This document shows positions 8,263 through 15,777 of a DNA stretch of 64,000 nucleotides, piece by piece. The translations under genes were made by a program, and so were the position numbers. The notes under the pieces were generated by a model. It was given only the letters and a program-made list of their open reading frames with translations. It made no database searches and was not told where the DNA came from. The number at the start of each line of letters is the position of its first letter. The first letter of the stretch is position 1. The DNA comes from CAWGOF01 sp963824225. GTDB lineage: Bacteria > Acidobacteriota > Polarisedimenticolia > Polarisedimenticolales > Polarisedimenticolaceae. The stretch spans positions 3,482,556-3,546,555 of the forward strand of contig CAWGOF010000003.1 in assembly GCA_963824225.1 (NCBI GenBank), read 5' to 3'.

Positions 8263-8898
8263 CTACTCGACGATGGTGGCCTTCACCAGGCGGTCGAGCT
8301 CGGGGAACTCCTTGTCGAGGTACGCGTTGCCCTCGGCGGAGATGCGGGGCTGCTGCGGGCCCTTCGGCGGATCGCCGTAGCCGCTGTGGAGCTTCTCGAC
8401 GACGCTCATCCCCTCGGACACCGTGCCGAACGGCGAGAAGCCCATCGAGTCGAGGCGCGCGTTGTCCTTGAGATTGATGAAGATCTGCGTCGTCCGCGAG
8501 TTGGGTCCCGACGTGGCGAAGGTCAGCGTGCCCTTGGTGTTGCTGCCCTTGACCGGGTCGTCCTTGATCGTCGCCCGCTGCCAGATCTTCGTCACCGCGG
8601 GGTCGCCGCTCATCCCGAACTGCACGACGAAGCCCGGGACGACGCGGAAGAACCGCATGTCGTCGAAGTACCCGTTCTTGACCAGGTTGTAGAACCGGTC
8701 GACCCCGAGCGGCGCCTGCTCCCGGTTGACGTCGACCACGAAGTTCCCTTCCGAGGTCTCGAACTTGACCTTGAAGGTCGCCGGCGCCTGAGCCGTGAGC
8801 TTTGCGGGATCCATCAGCGCGTCCTTTCCGGCACTCGCCAGCGAGGCGAGCGCGACGGTGGCGATCACGAAGCCTGAGACGATCGACGTCTTGCTCAT
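8263..8898 (-). CDS. Exported cyclophilin-type peptidyl-prolyl isomerase
   Basis: Catalyses cis-trans isomerisation of X-Pro bonds, here in the periplasm, 211 aa. The ATG at 8896-8898 follows an AGGA box and starts a signal peptide (MSKTSIVSGFVIATVALASLASA). The cyclophilin core is plain: FETSEGNFVVDV, APLGVDRFYNLVKNGYFDDMRFFRVVPGFVVQFG (with the catalytic-Arg segment FFRVV.GFVVQ), FATSGPNSRTTQIFIN and FSPFGTVSEGMSVVEKL. Compared with PpiB the core carries an insert near KDDPVKGSNTKG, as usual for bacterial exported forms. It stands alone, convergent with the DUF11 gene and divergent from the VCBS gene. Confidence 0.93.
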   Translation of the reverse strand: MSKTSIVSGFVIATVALASLASAGKDALMDPAKLTAQAPATFKVKFETSEGNFVVDVNREQAPLGVDRFYNLVKNGYFDDMRFFRVVPGFVVQFGMSGDPAVTKIWQRATIKDDPVKGSNTKGTLTFATSGPNSRTTQIFINLKDNARLDSMGFSPFGTVSEGMSVVEKLHSGYGDPPKGPQQPRISAEGNAYLDKEFPELDRLVKATIVE

Positions 8899-8934
8899 GC
8901 CATTCCTCGTATTTGGCTCGGAAAAACCGCTGGA

Positions 8935-8949
8935 TGGTACCACCGGTGC
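8935..8949 (+). promoter_or_regulatory. Possible sigma-54 promoter before the VCBS/dockerin gene
   Basis: TGGTAC (8935-8940), five bases, GTGC (8946-8949): the -24/-12 spacing of sigma-54 promoters (TGGCAC-N5-TTGC) with two mismatches. It lies in the divergent gap before the gene starting at 9044. Weak alone, but better matches occur at 12092 and 15249 around the adjacent sigma-54 regulator. Confidence 0.3.
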
Positions 8950-9043
8950 CCCGAACCGAGCCACCGGCTGCAGCGTGGATTCCGCGCGTCTTGCGGACCG
9001 CTGTTGCAGCGCCGCGCACGCGTCCGGCAGAATGCTCGACGGC

Positions 9044-11497
9044 ATGCGCGGCTCCACGGTTCTGGCATTCACGCTCGCGGCCTGCGGGGCGGCGTCGGGT
9101 CGCGCTGCGGCCCAGTCCGAATGCGTGGGGTTCGTCGAGCTGCAAATCGACGAGGGCGGAACGAACGGGATCGAGGCGCTCGCTGCGGCCGATCTCGACG
9201 CCAACGGCGACGTCGATCTCGTCACCGCGTCCTACGGCGATGGCCGCGTGCTGTGGCACGAGAACGTCGGCGGCGGGCAGTTCGTCACGCGCGAGATCAG
9301 CGACGGTCAGGACGGCGCGTCGGACGTGTTCGTCGCGGACGTCGATGGCGACGGCAGCCTCGACGTGCTGTCGGCCGCGCGCACCTCCGGTCGCATCAGC
9401 TGGTTCCGCTCCCATCGCGATCCCGGGGCGCCGCCGGTCTTCTCCGAGCGGACGATCACGTCATCGGTCGACGTGCCGCTCGCCGTGTTCGCGGCCGACG
9501 TCGACGGCGACGGCGACCTGGACGTTCTGTCCGCCGGGTTCAACGACGACACGATCGCGTGGTACGAGAACGGCGGCACCACCGCCGGGGTGTTCCCGAG
9601 CCGCGAGATCGCGACCACGGCCGACGGCGCGGCGGATGTGTTCGCTGTGGATCTCGACGGGGACACCGACGTCGACGTGCTGTCGGCATCGCGATTCGAC
9701 GGGGCGATCGCGTTCTATGAGAACGACGGAGCCGCCGATCCCGCGTTCGTCGAGTCGACGATCGCGATCGCGCCCGGCGCGACGTCGGTCGTCGCGGCCG
9801 ATCTCGACGGCGACGGCGACGTCGACATCGCGGCGACGTCGCTCGACGACGACACCGTCTCCTGGTACCAGAACCTCGGGACGGGCCCGGCCAATTTCCC
9901 CGGTCAGGTCGTGTCGACGGCGGCTGTCGACCCGGTGCGCGTCGTCGTGGCCGACGTCGACGGCGACGGCAGGCCGGACCTCCTGACCGCGGGCCGCGGG
10001 AGCGATTCGATCCTCTGGCACCGCAACCTCGGGGGGACGCCGCTCGCCTTCGCCACGTTCACCGTGTCGTCGACGGCGGTGAGCGCGCAGTCCGTCGCCG
10101 CCGGGGACCTCGACGGCGATGGCGATACCGACGTCGTCTCGACCGCCTCGGTTCCGGGTTTCCCCGCCACGGGCGACGAGCTCGCGTGGTACGAGAACCA
10201 GGGCGCGACGGTGTTTCCGGAGCACGCCATCTTCGGCGGGGCGGACGGCGCGGTCGCGGTGGTCGGCGCGGACCTCGATGGCGATGGCGACACGGACGTG
10301 GCGACGGCCGGACGCCCGGACAAGGTGGCGTGGCAGGAAAATCTCGGCGGCCCCGGCCCGCAGTTCGAGGAGCGGCCGGTGTCGTCGGTCGTGGGCGCGA
10401 GCGCGATCGTCGCCGTCGACTTCGATCTGGATACGGTCGACGTCGACCTCGTGTCGGCGGGGGCCGAGAGCGGCGTCGTCGTGTGGCACGAGAACGACGG
10501 CAGCGGGTCGTTCGTCGATCGACCGATCTCGTCGATCGAGGTCGGGGTGCAGGCGATCGACGTGGCGGACCTCGATGGCGATGGCGACCTCGACGTGCTC
10601 ACCGCCTTGCCCGGCGCGGACACGGTGGCCTGGCTCGAGAGCGACGGCGGCGCGCCCCCGGTCTTCGCGCGCCATGTCGTCGTCGACGATGCGGACGGCG
10701 CGACGGCGGTCGACACGGGCGACATCGACGGGGACGGAGACCTCGACGTGGTCGTCGCTTCGGCCGAGGACGACAACGTCGCGTGGTTCGAGAGCGACGG
10801 CGCCACCCCGCCCACGTTCGTGCGCCACGACGTCACCACGACGACGGTGCTGGCCGACGGCGCATCGGCGGTCCTGGCGGTCGACCTCGACGAGGACGGC
10901 GACGTCAACATCGTGGTCGGTGCTACCGGGGAAAACGTGCTCGCGTGGTACGCGAACGACGGGGCTTCGCCGATCCCGGCGTTCACGCGACGCCTGATCA
11001 CGGTGCTGGCCCCCGGTGTGTCTTCGATCGTCTCGGCCGACTTCGACGCCAACGGCGATCTCGATCTCGCCGCCGCGACGCCGGCCAACGGCGCGATCTT
11101 CTGGTACGAGAACGACGGGGCCACGCCACCTGTGTTCACGCCGATCCTCGTGTCGGTGTCGGCCGACCAAGTGCGATCGATCGCCGTGGCCGACGTCGAC
11201 CAGGACGGATTGCCCGACCTCCTCGCCGGCCAGCGGCTCAAGGTCACCTGGTTCCGCGCGACGCACGAGATCTGCCAGAACTTCGACGCGAGCGGCGACG
11301 GTCGGATCGACGGCGTCGAGCTGGCCTGGCTCGGCCGCGCGTTCGGCTCGGTGAGCGCCGATCCGAGCGCCGAGTGGTGGGCCAACATCGACTTCGACGG
11401 GAGTGGAGGCGTCGACGGCGACGACCTCGCGCTTCTCGTGACGTCCGGCGTGTTCGGGGCGACCCCCGACGAGTGTCAGCTCGTATGCGAGCCATGA
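9044..11497 (+). CDS. Exported VCBS/FG-GAP repeat protein with C-terminal dockerin
   Basis: About 817 aa. A signal peptide (MRGSTVLAFTLAACGAASGRAAA) follows the ATG at 9044; an ATG at 9032 is also in frame. The body consists of about 14 VCBS/FG-GAP-type blades, each with a calcium-binding loop such as ADLDGDGDVD and a following WYENDG motif, so it should fold as beta-propellers of the integrin-alpha type. From about residue 743 it ends in a dockerin-like module with two EF-hand-like loops (DASGDGRIDGVE and DFDGSGGVDGDD). Dockerins bind cohesins, and the next gene encodes a cohesin-like lipoprotein. The stop at 11495-11497 is twelve bases before the preferred start of that gene. Ligand unknown; probably surface attached through the cohesin. 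Confidence 0.85.
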   Translation: MRGSTVLAFTLAACGAASGRAAAQSECVGFVELQIDEGGTNGIEALAAADLDANGDVDLVTASYGDGRVLWHENVGGGQFVTREISDGQDGASDVFVADVDGDGSLDVLSAARTSGRISWFRSHRDPGAPPVFSERTITSSVDVPLAVFAADVDGDGDLDVLSAGFNDDTIAWYENGGTTAGVFPSREIATTADGAADVFAVDLDGDTDVDVLSASRFDGAIAFYENDGAADPAFVESTIAIAPGATSVVAADLDGDGDVDIAATSLDDDTVSWYQNLGTGPANFPGQVVSTAAVDPVRVVVADVDGDGRPDLLTAGRGSDSILWHRNLGGTPLAFATFTVSSTAVSAQSVAAGDLDGDGDTDVVSTASVPGFPATGDELAWYENQGATVFPEHAIFGGADGAVAVVGADLDGDGDTDVATAGRPDKVAWQENLGGPGPQFEERPVSSVVGASAIVAVDFDLDTVDVDLVSAGAESGVVVWHENDGSGSFVDRPISSIEVGVQAIDVADLDGDGDLDVLTALPGADTVAWLESDGGAPPVFARHVVVDDADGATAVDTGDIDGDGDLDVVVASAEDDNVAWFESDGATPPTFVRHDVTTTTVLADGASAVLAVDLDEDGDVNIVVGATGENVLAWYANDGASPIPAFTRRLITVLAPGVSSIVSADFDANGDLDLAAATPANGAIFWYENDGATPPVFTPILVSVSADQVRSIAVADVDQDGLPDLLAGQRLKVTWFRATHEICQNFDASGDGRIDGVELAWLGRAFGSVSADPSAEWWANIDFDGSGGVDGDDLALLVTSGVFGATPDECQLVCEP

Positions 11498-11508
11498 AGA
11501 GGACGTCG

Positions 11509-12066
11509 ATGAACCGGAACCTACGTGTGCTGCCTCTCGTGCTCCTGCTCGCGCTGCTTCCGCTCGGCTGCGACGACGACGAGGGCGACTCGGGCGATCC
11601 GTGCATCGAGTTCACGGCCGCCGCTGTTCCCGCCCCGCAGACCGTCACCGCGATCGGGGGACTCGGCTCGGACTGCGACGTCGCGGTCGTCGATCTGGTC
11701 GTGACCGACGTGGACAACCTGTTCGCCACGAGCTTCGACCTGGCGTTCGACGCGACGCGCGTGGCCCTCGTGACCGTGTCGACGGCGACCTCCGTGCTGA
11801 CGAGCGACGGCGCACCGATCCTGCGCCAGGTGACGACGATCGGCACGGGCCAGGTCCATGTCGCCCTGACCCGCAGCCAGGTCTCGACCGGCGTGAACGT
11901 CGTCGGGGGTGGCACCCTCGCGACGATCACGTTCCTTCGCGCGGGGACGGGCGGCACGTCGCCGCTCACGCTCTCGAACGCCACCCTGCTCGACCCGGGC
12001 ACGCCGCCCGCTCCGATCCCGGGGATCCAGTTCCGCGGCGGGACGTTCCAGATCTTCACCCAGTAG
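11509..12066 (+). CDS. Lipoprotein with cohesin-like domain
   Basis: Product of 185 aa with a lipoprotein signal (LPLVLLLALLPLGC, lipobox LPLG-C), so the mature protein is tethered to a membrane by its N-terminal Cys. The ATG at 11509 has AAGAGG upstream; ATG 11494 overlaps the previous stop and is possible. After an acidic DDDEGDSGD stretch the rest (about residues 45-180) follows the type I cohesin pattern: VVTDVDNLFATSFDLAFD, a central beta region VHVALTRSQ, then GGGTLATITFLRAGTGGTSPLTL. Cohesins bind dockerins, and the gene immediately upstream ends in a dockerin-like module, suggesting a protein pair on the cell surface. The fold call rests on pattern only. Confidence 0.6.
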   Translation: MNRNLRVLPLVLLLALLPLGCDDDEGDSGDPCIEFTAAAVPAPQTVTAIGGLGSDCDVAVVDLVVTDVDNLFATSFDLAFDATRVALVTVSTATSVLTSDGAPILRQVTTIGTGQVHVALTRSQVSTGVNVVGGGTLATITFLRAGTGGTSPLTLSNATLLDPGTPPAPIPGIQFRGGTFQIFTQ

Positions 12067-12091
12067 CGGTGCCCGCCACGGTCAGGCGGGT

Positions 12092-12106
12092 TGGTACACT
12101 CCTTGC
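12092..12106 (+). promoter_or_regulatory. Candidate sigma-54 promoter of the kinase/regulator operon
   Basis: TGGTAC (12092-12097), five bases, TTGC (12103-12106): one mismatch to the sigma-54 consensus TGGCAC-N5-TTGC with correct spacing. It lies 53 bases before the histidine kinase ATG at 12159, in the only gap of this operon. Since the operon encodes a sigma-54 activator, this suggests positive autoregulation. Confidence 0.6.
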
Positions 12107-12158
12107 TGCTCTTTGGAGCCGGAGCGGCCGATTGGGCCACCCCGACACGGGGACGACC

Positions 12159-13733
12159 ATGACGATTCGACTCGTGACCCTGATGAGCGTCGTGCTGCTG
12201 CTGAGCCTCGGCGCCTTCGGTCTCCTGGTCAACCACTACCAGGATCAGGTGACCGAGGAGATGGCCCGCGTCGCGGCCGAGGCCGGCCGAGCCGCGCTGA
12301 GCACGCTCGAGGGCCCCGGCGGCCCCGGGAGCCAGGTCGTGCTCTACAAGACCCTGCACGAGGTGGCGGCAGGGCCGAATGTCGGCGGAAAAGCGGCCGA
12401 GCACTCCGACTTCCCGCGCCCGGCCGCGATCCGGGTCGTGCGGACGACCGTCGACGCCACACGCATCGCCGGCGCGGCTCGCCCGGGGGAGACCGGGAAG
12501 GGGAAGTCCGTCGTGTCGGGTTCATGGGTCGTGTGCAACACGGACGAGCAGGGGCAGGAGCGATGTGAGTCGGGCCAGGACCCGAGACAGTTCGAGTTCG
12601 TCATCGCCGTCGACGGCGTGAAGGCCGAGCCCGATCCGATCGCCGGCCTCGTCCTGAAGGTGCCGCGGCTCACCGCCGGTTCCGAAGCCGACCTCCAGCC
12701 GTTCGACGAGCGGGGGACCTGGACGCGCCAGGAAGACATTCGCCTGCCGATCCCGCTCGCCGACTTCGATGGGCTGTACACGACGCTGCGGCGCCGATCG
12801 ATCGGGATCTTCCTCGGCGTCTTCGCCGTGGGAACGGTGCTCTCGGCCGGCCTGGCCGCGCGGTTCACACGGCCGATCCGCCGGCTCGACGCGGCGATCC
12901 GCAAGCTGTCGGCCGGCGACCTCGACGTGCAGGTCGATACCCGCGGCCGTGATGAGTACGCACGCCTCGGACGCGCGTTCAACGACATGACGCGAAGCCT
13001 GCGGGCGAACCGGCAACGGGCGCGGGAGCTCCTGCGGCGGGAGAAGCACGCGGCCCTCGGTCGCCTGGCCGCCGGCGTGGCCCACGACGTGCGAAATCCG
13101 CTGCACTCGATCGGCCTGACGCTCGAGCACGTGCGCGAGTCGTGCGCGCCGAACGATGCCGAGCGTGCGGCCGAGTTCGAGAAGGGGTTCGAGACGATCC
13201 GCGGCGAGATCCGGCGGCTCGATCAGCTCGTGGGCAACTTCCTGCGGTTCGCCCGCACGGACGCGAACGAGCGGCGCCCGGTCGATCTGCGGGAGCTGCT
13301 CGTCGAGACCGAGCGGCTCGTGCGCAAGGAAGCCGAGTGGCGGAACGTCCATGTCGACGTGCGGCTGCCCGACACCGCTCCGACCGTCCTGGTCGATGCC
13401 GAGGCGGTGCGCTCGTCGGTGCTCAACCTGGTGCTGAACAGCTTCGAGGCCATGCCCCAGGGCGGCGACCTGACGCTCACCCTGACCGCCGAAAGCGACG
13501 AGGCGGTGATCGAGGTGGCGGACACCGGCGCCGGGATCCCGGCCCAGGACCAGGACCGCGTGTTCGAGTTCGCGTACACGACCCGCGAGGGCGGGACGGG
13601 CCTCGGCCTGGCGATGGTCCACCAGTGCGTGGTCGAGGACCACGGCGGTCGCGTCACGCTCGACAGCGCCCCCGGCCGCGGCACGCGCGTCCGGCTCGCG
13701 CTGCCCCTCGGGGCACGGGAGGTCGTGGCGTGA
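12159..13733 (+). CDS. Membrane sensor histidine kinase with periplasmic sensor and HAMP
   Basis: 524 aa. Transmembrane helix 1 at residues 7-27, a periplasmic sensor region of about 185 residues, helix 2 at 213-233, HAMP (233-285), phospho-acceptor box AHDVRNPLHS with His309, and an ATPase domain with N box LNLVLNSFEA, G1 DTGAGI and G2 GGTGLGLAM. It should phosphorylate the sigma-54 regulator whose GTG start overlaps its stop (GTGA at 13730-13733). A candidate sigma-54 promoter lies just upstream. The sensor region has no motif I recognise; the preceding cohesin and dockerin genes hint at a surface or carbohydrate cue, but that is speculation. Confidence 0.93.
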   Translation: MTIRLVTLMSVVLLLSLGAFGLLVNHYQDQVTEEMARVAAEAGRAALSTLEGPGGPGSQVVLYKTLHEVAAGPNVGGKAAEHSDFPRPAAIRVVRTTVDATRIAGAARPGETGKGKSVVSGSWVVCNTDEQGQERCESGQDPRQFEFVIAVDGVKAEPDPIAGLVLKVPRLTAGSEADLQPFDERGTWTRQEDIRLPIPLADFDGLYTTLRRRSIGIFLGVFAVGTVLSAGLAARFTRPIRRLDAAIRKLSAGDLDVQVDTRGRDEYARLGRAFNDMTRSLRANRQRARELLRREKHAALGRLAAGVAHDVRNPLHSIGLTLEHVRESCAPNDAERAAEFEKGFETIRGEIRRLDQLVGNFLRFARTDANERRPVDLRELLVETERLVRKEAEWRNVHVDVRLPDTAPTVLVDAEAVRSSVLNLVLNSFEAMPQGGDLTLTLTAESDEAVIEVADTGAGIPAQDQDRVFEFAYTTREGGTGLGLAMVHQCVVEDHGGRVTLDSAPGRGTRVRLALPLGAREVVA

Positions 13734-15175
13734 CCGAGCCCGCCGGGGCCGCGTCGCCCCTGCGCCTGCTCGTCGTCGACAACGAGGAGCCGCAGCGCCG
13801 CGCGCTCGCCGGGATCCTCGAGCGCGCGGGCTACGAGGTGGCGACCGCGCCCGACGGCCAAGCCGCGCTCGCGGCGCTCGACGGCCGCTCGTTCGATCTG
13901 CTCCTCACCGACCAGCGGATGCCGGTGCTCGACGGCCTCGAGCTGCTCGATCGCGCACGCCGCGTCGCGCCCGACCTCCCGGTCGTGCTGATGACGGCGT
14001 TCGGCAGCGTGTCGAGCGCGGTCGAGGCGATCAAGCGCGGCGCCGTCGACTACCTGACGAAGCCGTTCGAGCGCGACGAGCTGCTGATCGTCGTGGACAA
14101 GGCGATCCGCCAGCGGCGTCTCGAGACCGAGGTCGCGACGCTCCGCGGGGCGCTCCGCGACCGGTACCACCTGGACAGCATCATCGGCGGATCGCCGGTG
14201 ATGCAGGACGTGTTCGCCCTGATCCACCGCGTCGCCGCGACCGACGTCCCCGTGCTGATCACCGGGGAGAGCGGGACGGGCAAGGAGCTCGTAGCCCGCG
14301 CGATCCACCAGCACGGGCGGCGCTCTGCTGCGCCGTTCGTCGCCCTGAACTGCGCCGCGGTTCCGGAGACGCTGCTCGAGAGCGAGTTCTTCGGCCACGA
14401 GCGCGGTGCGTTCACGGGCGCCATCCGTGCGCACGCCGGACGGTTCGAGCAGGCCGACGGCGGCACGCTGTTCCTCGACGAGATCGGGGCGATGCGTGTC
14501 GACCTGCAGGCCAAGCTGCTGCGGGCGATCCAGGAAGGGGAGATCCAGCGCCTGGGGTCGACCGCGCCGCGGCGTGTCGACGTGCGCATTCTGACCGCGA
14601 CGTGCGAGGACCTATCGGCCGCGATCCGCCGCCGCACGTTCCGCGAAGACCTGTACTACCGGCTGAACGTCGTTCCGATCGAGCTGCCGCCGTTGCGCGA
14701 CCGGATCGAGGACCTCGCGCTGCTCGTGGCGCACTTCGCGCGGTCCGCGTCGCGGAAGTTCGGTCGCGCCGAGCTCGCGGTGGCTCCCGAGGTGCTCGAC
14801 ATCCTGCAGCACTACGCCTGGCCGGGGAACGTGCGGGAGCTCGAGAACTGCATCGAGCGCATGGTCGTGCTGACCCAGGGCGCGTGCTTGTCCGCTGCCG
14901 ACGTCCCGGCCCAGTTCCGCAAGACCGGGACAGGCGCCACGGCGGGCGTCGACGGCTTCGATCTCCCGCCCCGCGGCGTGAAGCTGGGCGATCTCGAGCG
15001 GCACCTGATCCACCAGGCGCTCGACCGGGCCCGCGGGCACCTCCGGCCGGCGTCCCGGCTCCTCGGCATCTCGTACAAGACCCTCCAGTACCGGATCCGC
15101 AAGCACGGCCTCGAGCGGGCGGCGTTCGCGCCCGACCTCATCGTCGAGGAAGCCGGGGACGCCGACCCGTCCTGA
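13730..15175 (+). CDS. Sigma-54-dependent response regulator (NtrC family)
   Basis: 481 aa with the full three-domain layout. The receiver holds the phospho-acceptor Asp61 in LLLTDQRMP and the Lys of YLTKPF. The AAA+ ATPase has Walker A GESGTGKE (179-186), the sigma-54 contact loop GAFTGA (226-231), Walker B GTLFLDEIG and the WPGNVREL motif. A Fis-type helix-turn-helix closes the protein (ASRLLGISYKTLQYRIRKHG). All catalytic motifs are intact, so it should open sigma-54 promoters. GTG start overlaps the kinase stop. Candidate sigma-54 promoters at 12092 (own operon), 15249 (next gene) and, weaker, 8935 suggest local control. Confidence 0.95.
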   Translation: MTEPAGAASPLRLLVVDNEEPQRRALAGILERAGYEVATAPDGQAALAALDGRSFDLLLTDQRMPVLDGLELLDRARRVAPDLPVVLMTAFGSVSSAVEAIKRGAVDYLTKPFERDELLIVVDKAIRQRRLETEVATLRGALRDRYHLDSIIGGSPVMQDVFALIHRVAATDVPVLITGESGTGKELVARAIHQHGRRSAAPFVALNCAAVPETLLESEFFGHERGAFTGAIRAHAGRFEQADGGTLFLDEIGAMRVDLQAKLLRAIQEGEIQRLGSTAPRRVDVRILTATCEDLSAAIRRRTFREDLYYRLNVVPIELPPLRDRIEDLALLVAHFARSASRKFGRAELAVAPEVLDILQHYAWPGNVRELENCIERMVVLTQGACLSAADVPAQFRKTGTGATAGVDGFDLPPRGVKLGDLERHLIHQALDRARGHLRPASRLLGISYKTLQYRIRKHGLERAAFAPDLIVEEAGDADPS

Positions 15176-15248
15176 GGCGGTCTCACCCCAAATGGGGTCG
15201 ACGTTCGAGCCCCCGCGCAATGCAGCCTGTCGAAACGCGCCACGACCC

Positions 15249-15263
15249 TGGCACGCACTGTGC
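15249..15263 (+). promoter_or_regulatory. Candidate sigma-54 promoter of the small exported protein gene
   Basis: CTGGCACG context with TGGCAC (15249-15254), five bases, GTGC (15260-15263): one mismatch to TGGCAC-N5-TTGC, correct spacing, followed by a T-rich run. It lies 74 bases after the stop of the sigma-54 regulator and about 92 bases before the ATG at 15355. A partly palindromic ACCCCAAATGGGGT at about 15185 could be an upstream activator site or a palindrome relic. Confidence 0.55.
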
Positions 15264-15354
15264 TCTTTTTTAGCGTGGGCGAAACAATCCGGACGGCTCG
15301 TGCGTTGAACAGGCCGGAGGAAGAAGCAGTGGTCGCCCGACGCAGGGAACGACG

Positions 15355-15744
15355 ATGAGCTCGATGCGGGACGCGGGGTTCGTACTGGTGCTGTTGCTCC
15401 TGGCGGCGACCATCCGGGTCGATCAGCCGGTGAAGGCGACCCTCGTTCCCGACGTCCAGGCCGCGGCGCCCGCCTCCCAGGCGCCCGCCTCCCAGGCGCC
15501 CGCCTCCCGACCGGCCGAGCTGCCGGCGGTCGAAAAAGTCGGCGTGGATAGCGAGCCCCAGCGCCGCCGCTGCGGGGAGCGGCGCGAGGTTCGGGTCGTG
15601 CACCTCGAGGATCTGGCGAAGTCGCTCGACCTGGGCGAGCTTCCGACGATCGTCCTCGATTCGGTCGAATCGCAGATGCGCTTCGTGTTCGTCGAGTCGG
15701 ACGCGCCGCCGGCCCGGCTCGCGAGCCCCGTGACCGTCGGCTGA
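15355..15744 (+). CDS. Small exported or membrane-anchored protein of unknown function
   Basis: 129 aa that I cannot assign to a family. An N-terminal hydrophobic segment (GFVLVLLLLAATI, residues 8-20) follows the ATG at 15355, which has AGGGAA six bases upstream. A linker with three copies of the five-residue repeat APASQ follows, encoded by a 15-base direct repeat at 15466-15508, then a soluble part containing RRRCGERREVRVVHLEDLAKSL and LDSVESQMRFVFVES. It stands between a sigma-54 regulator gene and a MutS-like gene and has its own candidate sigma-54 promoter, so it is a likely target of the upstream two-component system. A periplasmic signalling or stress role is possible but unsupported. 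Confidence 0.65.
   Translation: MSSMRDAGFVLVLLLLAATIRVDQPVKATLVPDVQAAAPASQAPASQAPASRPAELPAVEKVGVDSEPQRRRCGERREVRVVHLEDLAKSLDLGELPTIVLDSVESQMRFVFVESDAPPARLASPVTVG
15466..15508 (+). repeat. Three tandem 15-base direct repeats inside a coding region
   Basis: Unit GCGCCCGCCTCCCAG at 15466-15480 and 15481-15495, and a third copy from 15496 that diverges in its last two bases. In frame it encodes APASQ repeats in the linker of the small exported protein, so length variation by slippage would change linker length without a frameshift. Confidence 0.85.
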
Positions 15745-15777
15745 TCCCACCCCACGAGCTCCTGCTACCCTGGCCGG

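Noticed and set aside
9180..11240. Tandem DNA repeat or CRISPR-like array
   Set aside because: The periodic GACCTCGATGGCGATGG-like units vary and are in frame as VCBS calcium loops; no constant repeat with unique spacers.
9461..11266. A 601-codon open frame on the minus strand across the VCBS gene
   Set aside because: It is antisense to a clear signal-peptide and calcium-repeat gene; the long frame arises from GC-rich periodic codons (GACGGCGAC repeats) and its translation is Arg/Asp-rich without domain motifs.
15180..15240. A tRNA gene suggested by GGTCGACGTTCGAGCCCC
   Set aside because: No acceptor stem or anticodon arm can be formed with the T-loop-like GTTCGAG; it lies between a stop and a sigma-54 promoter.
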